Positions 53,601 through 62,600 of a DNA stretch of 64,000 bases are shown here, one piece after another; positions within the stretch are counted from its first letter, which is position 1, and each line of letters opens with the position of its first letter. The position numbers and the translations under genes were made by a program. Origin of the DNA: Owenia fusiformis. Lineage: Eukaryota; Annelida; Polychaeta; Sabellida; Oweniidae. The notes under the pieces are model-generated. The model ran no database searches and was not told where the DNA came from. It saw only the letters and a list, made by a program, of their open reading frames with translations. The DNA is taken from the NCBI GenBank assembly GCA_903813345.2, contig CAIIXF020000001.1, positions 41,263,366 to 41,327,365 on the forward strand, written 5' to 3'.

Positions 53601-56600
53601 AGATAGTTCAAATGTAAGTATCAATATTTAAAAAAATCTGTACTATACATGAAACACCTCGTACAATTATTAATCCAGAGCCAACATATTTTCATAGTTT
53701 TCAGCCCATAATGGATTTTTTGATGTCCAGTATGTATGCAACATTGTCTGTGTGTTTCAGACCAGTAAGCTGCCATCCCTAAGAGCCCCACTTCTGTATT
53801 TGCGTGGCATGCTGCGTGTAGCTTGTGGTCGCCCTGTAGAAGGCCTAGAAGATTTCTACAACCTCTCAGCTAATGATACTCGCCTCTTTCCTAGACAGTC
53901 AGTGCATGCATTTGAGCTGATTTTTAGCTTCAAATATTTTAATTTACGTTGAATTTTTATATAGCTATAAAATTTAGCATGTATTTGTTATATGTTTATT
54001 TCCCTGTTTTCTTTGTGTATCAGTGGATCTTTGTTCTCCTTTAAGAACAAAGTTCTTATTTTACCTATCCTGACTCAGAAAAAATATCACAATTTTCGTG
54101 ATTCCAAAATTGCCAACTGGTGTAATCGGATTTTCAGTTTTGTCCAGAATGAGTTTTATATTCTTAATTCAGTGCAGAACCAATGTGTTACAGTACAATA
54201 TGTTAAAATATGGCCATGTTCTTTCATTTTCGATTTAATCTTTAATGGCAAAACAACATGCCAACTGAAAATCTAACATGGTTAGAAAAAAGGTTTGACC
54301 ATGAAGCTTTTGGGATGAACCAATAGGCAGTGCCAAACAGAAGGTTAATATGTAAAAGCCTAATTACCTGTATTTCTGTATATTCTCTCAAATTAAAATA
54401 TTTATCTAAAAAGTATTTCTCTGTTATTGCATCTTACAGGGTGATCAGAAAGGTCCTCTCAGTAATGTCCACAGTTGAGAAAAGCAAACTAACAGAATCA
54501 GAATTTTACCGCAAGTCGGCATTATTTAGGAAGATAGATGATGAAGCTTCTCATATTGAGAGTATTCACATAGATATTGGTGGTATACCGCAGACTGACA
54601 TTGGTAAGCTTTAACCTTGTATTAATAATTTTCATAGTATAGTATCATATTGTGTTTTGATCATGTATTGGAATATCGAAATATGAATTTTCCTGCTTCC
54701 ATAGTTATCCCACTGTAGCCAAACTGAGACTACATCTGCCTGGTTTACATGACATGTTCAAAATGAAGAGTGATTTGATATATTTTTTTTTGTTCAGTGG
54801 GATTTGCTGCTGTTTTTGGATCATTTACAGATAGCATTCCATTAATACATATTGCTGTACTCACTCTAAAAAAATATTACTTGACAGCTAGCTGAAGTAA
54901 TTTGATTGATTACTAAGTAATTTATAAATTACTTGTGTCACCTAAAATGTAATCATATTACTTAGTAATTGTTTATTTGTGTGAATTACTTACTTTAGTA
55001 ATTGTAATACTTTATTTGTAAATAAATTGTTTCTGTTTTTGTTTTATTTGCATATAAAAGTAATAATATTACTAGGTAATTTTATTCCCCATTTGCATTT
55101 TAACATTTCATTAATAGTAATACTAGCAATGTAAATGCATTACTATGTTTAATAGCATTTAATTGAAAATACATTATTTAGTCATTCTTTTAACATTCAA
55201 ATTACTATATTGAAATATTATAATACTAGCAATGTAAATAAATGGTACCAAATAAATGTTTAATTGCACTAAATTCAAAATACATTACTGAGTAATCTTT
55301 TTAATATTTGAATTACTTTATAGAAATATGATAATACCAGCAATGTAAAGGAATTACTAAGTTTAATTGTATTAAATTGGAAATACGTTACTGAGTAATC
55401 TTTTGATATTTAAATTACTATATAGCAATAGCAATGTTAATGAATTAATATGTTTAACTGCAATAAAATGATAAGATTATACTGAGTAATTCTAATACTT
55501 AGTATTCTAAATTTTTAAAATAGTAATTAAATTACTTAATGTAGTTTGATATCATGTTTTTTAATATTTTTAAAATCAAGATTTAATTCTTTATTAAAAG
55601 AAACTGTAACAAAATTATAAAATTATAAATTTGCAAAGAACTATGTCAATTTTATGTGAAGCTGATTAACATACAATTAATTAATGCTAACTCTATTTGA
55701 TATTAACCTAATAAGACAAACTCTATTTTGTGGTATTCAGTTAACTATTAGGTCTGGTCCCCAAAAGTAAGGTTACAATTTGTTCAAAGTGCTGCATGTA
55801 ATCATGGACATATGTGGAAACTTGAGAACAAAAGAATTCTCTTGATAATATGTAAATAAATCCTAGCCAAGTTAAAAAAAGAAAAAAAGTTATTATTCAA
55901 TTTCTAATTAGGTAATTTCAATACTTAAGTAATATAATTACTTAGTAATGTTATCCTCAAATATAAAATACCCTTTGGAACAAAACAATTACTTATAGAA
56001 TAGAGTAAAATAATTACTTAATAAGTATAATTATTTATAATTCAAGTAATTTTTTAATTACTCAATATAGTAATTCAGTCAAAATAATACTATGCTAGTA
56101 ATATAATTACAAAAATGAAAAACCCTTTGGGACAAAAACAATTACCTGACCTAGTAATTAAATTACTTGTGAATACAAAGATAATACAAACTTAAGTAAT
56201 TATTTTTTAGAGTGCTGTATGTATCACCTGAATGTCAAAAATCTCATTTAGTCTATATATTTTATATCATTATTAGCTATTATTATGAAAAAAGCGTATT
56301 GCATTAGTTTTGGGTCCAGCCATTGTACAGTTGTAGTTTAAATTGTATTACAGTATTTGCAATTTTTTATTTCAGATTTTAATGAGTTTTATGAAGCCAT
56401 CCAGATAGTTGAGATAGCTGCTGACTATGACACTATAGTGCGCCTGTTTGAGTCTCTCACTCTTGGAAAGCAAGACTGTAAGCAAACTAGGGGCCATTAA
56501 TATGTTTTTAGAATACATGTAAATAATGAATCATTAAATAGACTAGAAGCAAGTCGAAATGATGTTTTCTTGTATTGAACAGCTTTATGTAATTTTTTTT

Positions 56601-59600
56601 TTACTAAACACATTTAATTTTCAGCAGTATAATATTATAAACTCAAAAGGATTAATATATGAAAATTCATCAATTATATCAATTAATTTTTCAAGTCTAG
56701 GGGAACTCTTTGTATGTCTTACATATTCTGACCCGAGCGAGTTAGTCACCTGGTGAGGAAACTCGTAACTATCTTCTTATGACTAGGTAATTGAATTATG
56801 TTGAGCATATTCGCAAACTAAATAATGCCATACTATGGTATGTTGCCATATTTATACAAGTAATTTTTATTTTTGATTTTATTATGTAGATGTAGACCCT
56901 GTTACATTTGAGATGCTGTATGAGTGTTGGAAGGAGAATGAGGTTCAATGCAGGGAAGTGCACCCCCCTGAAGGCTTCTTAGATCCAAACGAGTGCATAT
57001 TGAAAGTATCTAATATGATGAAATGTGACAGAGGGACTGGACGACTGGCTCTAACACAGAAAAGGTTTTTTCTGCTGAATTCATTATTTACACTCTCCAT
57101 TCGTCAAATTGTGTTACATACAACATGTACACTACATGTTTTAAGCCTTTATTTTTAATTTTCATGTTCAAGTTCATCTGCAAAATGTTTGGCTTCCTGT
57201 TAATTTTTTGAGACATACAAAAATTGAAACACTTGAATAACTTTAACATCCATATCTTTTTAAGTAGTTTTCCAATACATTACTGTCAATGAATTTTGAT
57301 AACTGGTGGATAGCATTATGTAGACAGTGGTCTTTGTGTATATTCATAAATGCTCGGCCATTGGAATACATGGCAGTCATCAAAAAAAAGATTTGGTCAA
57401 TTTGAAGCAAGTTGACCTTTTTGACCTTGAGAAGGTCATTTAAGATCAAATCTAAATTCTAAAATTAGATTTGAACTTCTGAGAACTTGTAAATGATTTT
57501 GAAAGAAATTGTTGTCAGTCTAAAAAGTATTTGTTAAATTATTGGGAGTTGTAAGTATTTGTTACAGACGCCAACTGCCAACTGCCACCCACAAAAACGG
57601 AGACCATAACAATATGTCACCACTTTTGGTGGTGACATAAAAAGGCATAAAAAATGAAGGAGGCATTTTTGTATGAAGTAAATACATATCACTATTGGTC
57701 TGTTGTAGTCTTTCTAAATAGATCATTATCCATACTCCATACATAGGTCCGTACGTACATACGTCCATTTGTCCGGGCGATAAATCAAATACCATTGGCC
57801 TGATTTTGCTCATATTTTGTTCACATATGCCCTATAGGGGTAGAAGTTCCGCTCGAGAGCCAATTTTCAAAAGGGCTGCTCGTCTAAGAATGGTGGCCGT
57901 TTTAGTGCTGATTTTAAGTAATTTAGGTACATTACATAAAACTGTAATAACACTAGGTTTTTAATGTAAAAAAGTTGCAGCCATCTTGAACAATGGCGGT
58001 CTTTACACGCTGTTATACGATTTTTGCTGTAACTTGAAAAGTAGTGAAGCAATTTTGCTCATATTTGGTATGTGAATGCTATAAGAACTACATCATGTAA
58101 CATGATTATCCTTGAACCCCAAATTCATACCAAAGCTTTTAGATAATATAACAGGAGCCCTCCATAGACCATACCCCTTTCATAGTCTAATTCAAGGTCT
58201 AATATCAAATTGGTCAAGGAGACACAGGGTCAATAGTGTGGCTCAAGGTCACCATAAAGGTCAAAGGTTGAATAATGAACTTTCTACTTCCAGACTATTC
58301 TTCCTACAGGAGGGTTCCAAGAAGTTTGTTGAAATCATCAAACTGCGAGATATCTCATCGCTAGAGAAGATACAGCAGATGTCCTTCCTCGTAGGGGTAG
58401 AGGCTCTCAGGGTGTATTCCAAGGGTAGGTATTGCATAGAAATTACCCTATGTGAGCTTCAGTATATTGAGATTACCCCAGGAAAAATATAATATACATG
58501 TATCACCACAATGACATGTTCCTCATAACTATTTTTCAAGTTGATCGAATTTGCGAAAAAGCATGCATAGGCAGGAAATTTTGATTTTTCTATAGTTCTC
58601 AAAGTGAAATATAAGTATACCAATGTTCACATAATGAATACTCTATCAAAATAAGAGCTTTCATCAAGAAAAATCCATTTAATTGAGAAAATCAATCAAA
58701 AATTAGAGGGTTGCATTTTTAGGACACCCTGTATTCTGGCATATTACTGGATAATAATACTCCAACATTTTCAGTGTCTGAGTGCCCACCATTTGTTGCA
58801 TGTCTAAAGGAGGAGAGAAACTGCTGGTGCATGCTGGTTACTGAAATGGCTGCTGGGAAGGTTATTGCAGAGGAGCTGAGGGATCCTGGGATTGTTCAGC
58901 AGGCAGCACAGAATGTCCTATTAGTGGATGCTGTCATTCGCAGGTACTGTATGTTATCAAGAAAAAGTGTCTAATGGGAAGGTCAGTGCCCTCTCTAATA
59001 GTTTGTTTTTGTGTATCTTGATAAGTAATTTAGTGTAGGTTCTCTGGGCTCACCCAATACAAGGCTGATGTTCAATGGACTGAAAGTGTTTAAGTTTTTA
59101 CTTTCACTCAAAAGGCAGTGGAGCAATTTTGTTGATATTTTATATGTGACTACTTATAAAGTATATTCCACTTTCACATGAGAATTTGGCAAGTGAGCAG
59201 CCATATTGATAAAATGGCCACCATTTTTAAGTGGTTACGTGTGTTATTTTATTATGCCACCACCAAAAAATGGTGACATATTGTTACAGTCACCTTTTTT
59301 GACTCGTGTTGGTGGTTGATGGTTGGCTATCGCCATCTGTAACAAATTCTTACAACTTCAATAATTTAACAAATACTGATTTGACTGACTTCAATTGTTT
59401 TCGAAATCATCTACTAGTTTTCAGAAGTTCAAATCTGTCTTTATATTTGAGTTTTTAGCTTCAATGACCTTTTCAAGGTAAAAAAGGTCTTTTTTCAACT
59501 TACCTTTTTTCAAAATCATCTACAAGTTCTCAGAAATTCAGATCTTAGTATAAATTTGACCTTCAATGATCTTCTCAAGGTCAAAATTTGGCTTCAAATT

Positions 59601-62600
59601 GACCAATTTTTAAAAAAATCATCTACAAGTGCTCAGAAGTTCACATCTGACTTAAGATCTGTGATTTCACCTTCAATGACCTTCTCAAGGTAAAAAGGTA
59701 TTTTTTCAATTTGCTTCAAATTGAGCAATTTATTTTTTCAAAATTATCTACAAGTTCTCATAAATTCAAACCTAACCTAAGAATGAACTCATAATATTGT
59801 GAGCAACAAGGTGGTGACATTTTGTCATGTTAATCCCTTGTGTTTTTTTACTATAACTGGAAAAGTATATGAGCGATTTTGTTGAAATTTTATATAAAAG
59901 CTTTAATAATCCCATTCCAGTGGGGAGGAGAACTGCTGTTCCCATCATACATCAGTGGAGAGAGCAGCCTCCTATCTCTGTTACTTCACACGCAGGAAGG
60001 AGGATGGAGTAGACAAGCTACCCCCAGATACAAAGCATGTTCTCCAGCACCGGATCAACCCTAATGTCCGGGAAGTGGACAAGAAAGCCATCGAGGCTCT
60101 CCTGTACACTCCAGGAAGTAAGGCAATTAATTACTTAATTTCAGATTGTAAAATGAACAGAAATTACCAAAATAAAGCTAAGAATTGGCAGTATTTAGAA
60201 TCAAAAGTAAGAATTTGGTAAGAATTAACTGAATAATTTAAAACATAATTTAATACATAGAAATATATAAACTTCTATGATTAGCCAATGAGTGTGACAT
60301 TGGGAGTGGAATATTTTCCAGACTCAAAATTTAAGCCCCCCCCCCCTCTTGTTAATTTCTGGATCCGTCACTGAAGGTTCTAGTGTATTTTTAGACAAGA
60401 GTGGGTCTAGCAATGAATCTGATAGTGAAATAGAACTAGGTCCCAAGCTATGGTGTGCCATGGGCAGTGGCAAAGTACTAGTCTATGATGCTAGCACATG
60501 GCTTCTACAGGCTAAGTTCACACAGGCTAAAGGCAGAGTGGTAAGTGCCTATTATTGTGTGTCAACATTGTGTGACAGTGTGTTAGTTTGAGATCAGAAT
60601 TTGATGTGTTCTATGTCTACAATCTTCTGCATGTGCTTAGTAAGCAAAATACTAAATATAACAATGGGTGATCTTGAGAAGAAAAAGATAATTTATATTA
60701 TAGAATGAATGAATGTTGTTCTTAAACAACAAAAGAACGTGAGGGAGATCAAGTCTCTGCCCCTCACCCCCCCCCCACCCCCCCCAAGTGTTCAATGTTA
60801 TTTGGCTCTATATTTCAGGTATGTCTGGTTGCAGTAGGAGAGAATCAAATCTGGGCTGGCTCATTTGACAAAACAATCTACGTCATTGACATTGCCACTG
60901 TCACGTCTAACCAGTCTCTCATGGAGCACACTGATATGTTGTCTGACATCACAGTTAGTAAAGACCATAGGTATGGTAATATTTCAGTTAATAACCACAT
61001 TTAACCAAAATGACCCGTCAGGTTTTCCTAATGTGTACACCTGAAAATGACAAAAATAGTGCGAATAATGAATAATGAACTATATGTTACACATATCAAA
61101 AATCATCAATATAATTTCAAATATTAAAGAGAAAATCAGATCTAGCTAGCAGCCCAACAAAAAATTGCATTGCACCAAAGTGCATACTTTATTTCAGGAA
61201 AACTAAAGATATTTACAATAACCTATTATTTTTCTATAAGAATGGTTACCATTCTTATTATTTGGGAGAATTTTGGGAGAACATTTTTCACTCATTTTTG
61301 CACTTTGAATCCATGATAACTTCACCAATTTTTAACATATCATGAATCTTTTGGGAGATATTGTATTTGAGATTGTAAGGAATAGATAAGTAGGTCAATT
61401 GTACACATTGCTTGTAATTTTTTCACCCCCATAGATCTGATTCTGCCTTTAAACCAATTTGCTTCATCTTTTAGGACAGCTTTCTCTGCCAGCCTTAATG
61501 GACAGATTCTGGTGTGGGACACTGAGAAACTACAGTCCATGTACCAAATCAATTTAGCTGTACAATGTCTCTCTACAATACAGTGGGTCGATGGCAATTT
61601 GTGGTGTGGTATGTATTCTGTACATACACATGTAAAAACCTATATACAGACCTATAATGTAACGTCATACTCTTCACAAGTTAAATGCATGAAAAGTTGA
61701 TCTAATATTAAATAGATATTTAACATTCAGCATAATTGCACCAATAAAAATCTGCCCAGTAGGGTTGGCCTAAATGGTCAATAGCTTTGGCTCACCCAAC
61801 TCACCTTAACTGTATGTACATGAATATAGGTACAAAGGAGAGGATCATTGTGGTAACAGAGGCAGGAGGGATACTCAAGAGACTCCACTGTACAGATGAA
61901 GCCAAATATACCCTCTCAATAGACTGCTTTCTTATCACTCCACATAAAGAGGTACCTGAATTTGTGATATTTGGCTAGTGCTGGAAGAAATAACAATACT
62001 TACCATTTCATGAGATTGAATCTGTGTAAAATCAAAATGTCAGCTAGACAGTATCACATAATTTGAAGCTGACAATAAAAAATAAGTGATGTTTTAAAGA
62101 GAAACCAAAATGGTCGATTTATTCATTGTTTTACTCTTTTTGTCCCAGTTGGGACTGATCACAATAGTTGTTCTAGGTGGAGATTGATACGTTCATGATA
62201 AGGTATGGACCAGTTGTGGCAGACAGGGACTGATCACTATATGTTCTATGTTTAGGTATGGACAGGTTGTGGCAGACAGGGACTGATCACTATATGTTCT
62301 ATGTTTAGGTATGGACCAGTTGTGGCAGACAGGGACTGATCATTATATGTTCTATGTTTAGGTATGGACAGGTTGTGGCAGACAGGGACTGATCACTATA
62401 TGTTCTATGTTTAGGTATGGACAGGTTGTGGCAGACAGGGACTGATCACTATATGTTCTATGTTTAGGTATGGACAGGTTGTGGCAGACAGGGACTGATC
62501 ACTATATGTTCTATGTTTAGGTATGGACAGGTTGTGGCAGACAGGGACTGATCACTATATGTTCTTTGTTTAGGTATGGACCAGTTGTGGCAGACAGGGA

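Noticed and set aside
54430-54450. Exon 15 acceptor TACAGGGTGATCA is identical over 13 bases to the mariner terminus at 50842
   Set aside because: Similarity stops after 13 bases and the exon encodes protein in frame with both neighbours. The overlap of CAG acceptor and CAGGGTG terminus is most likely chance.
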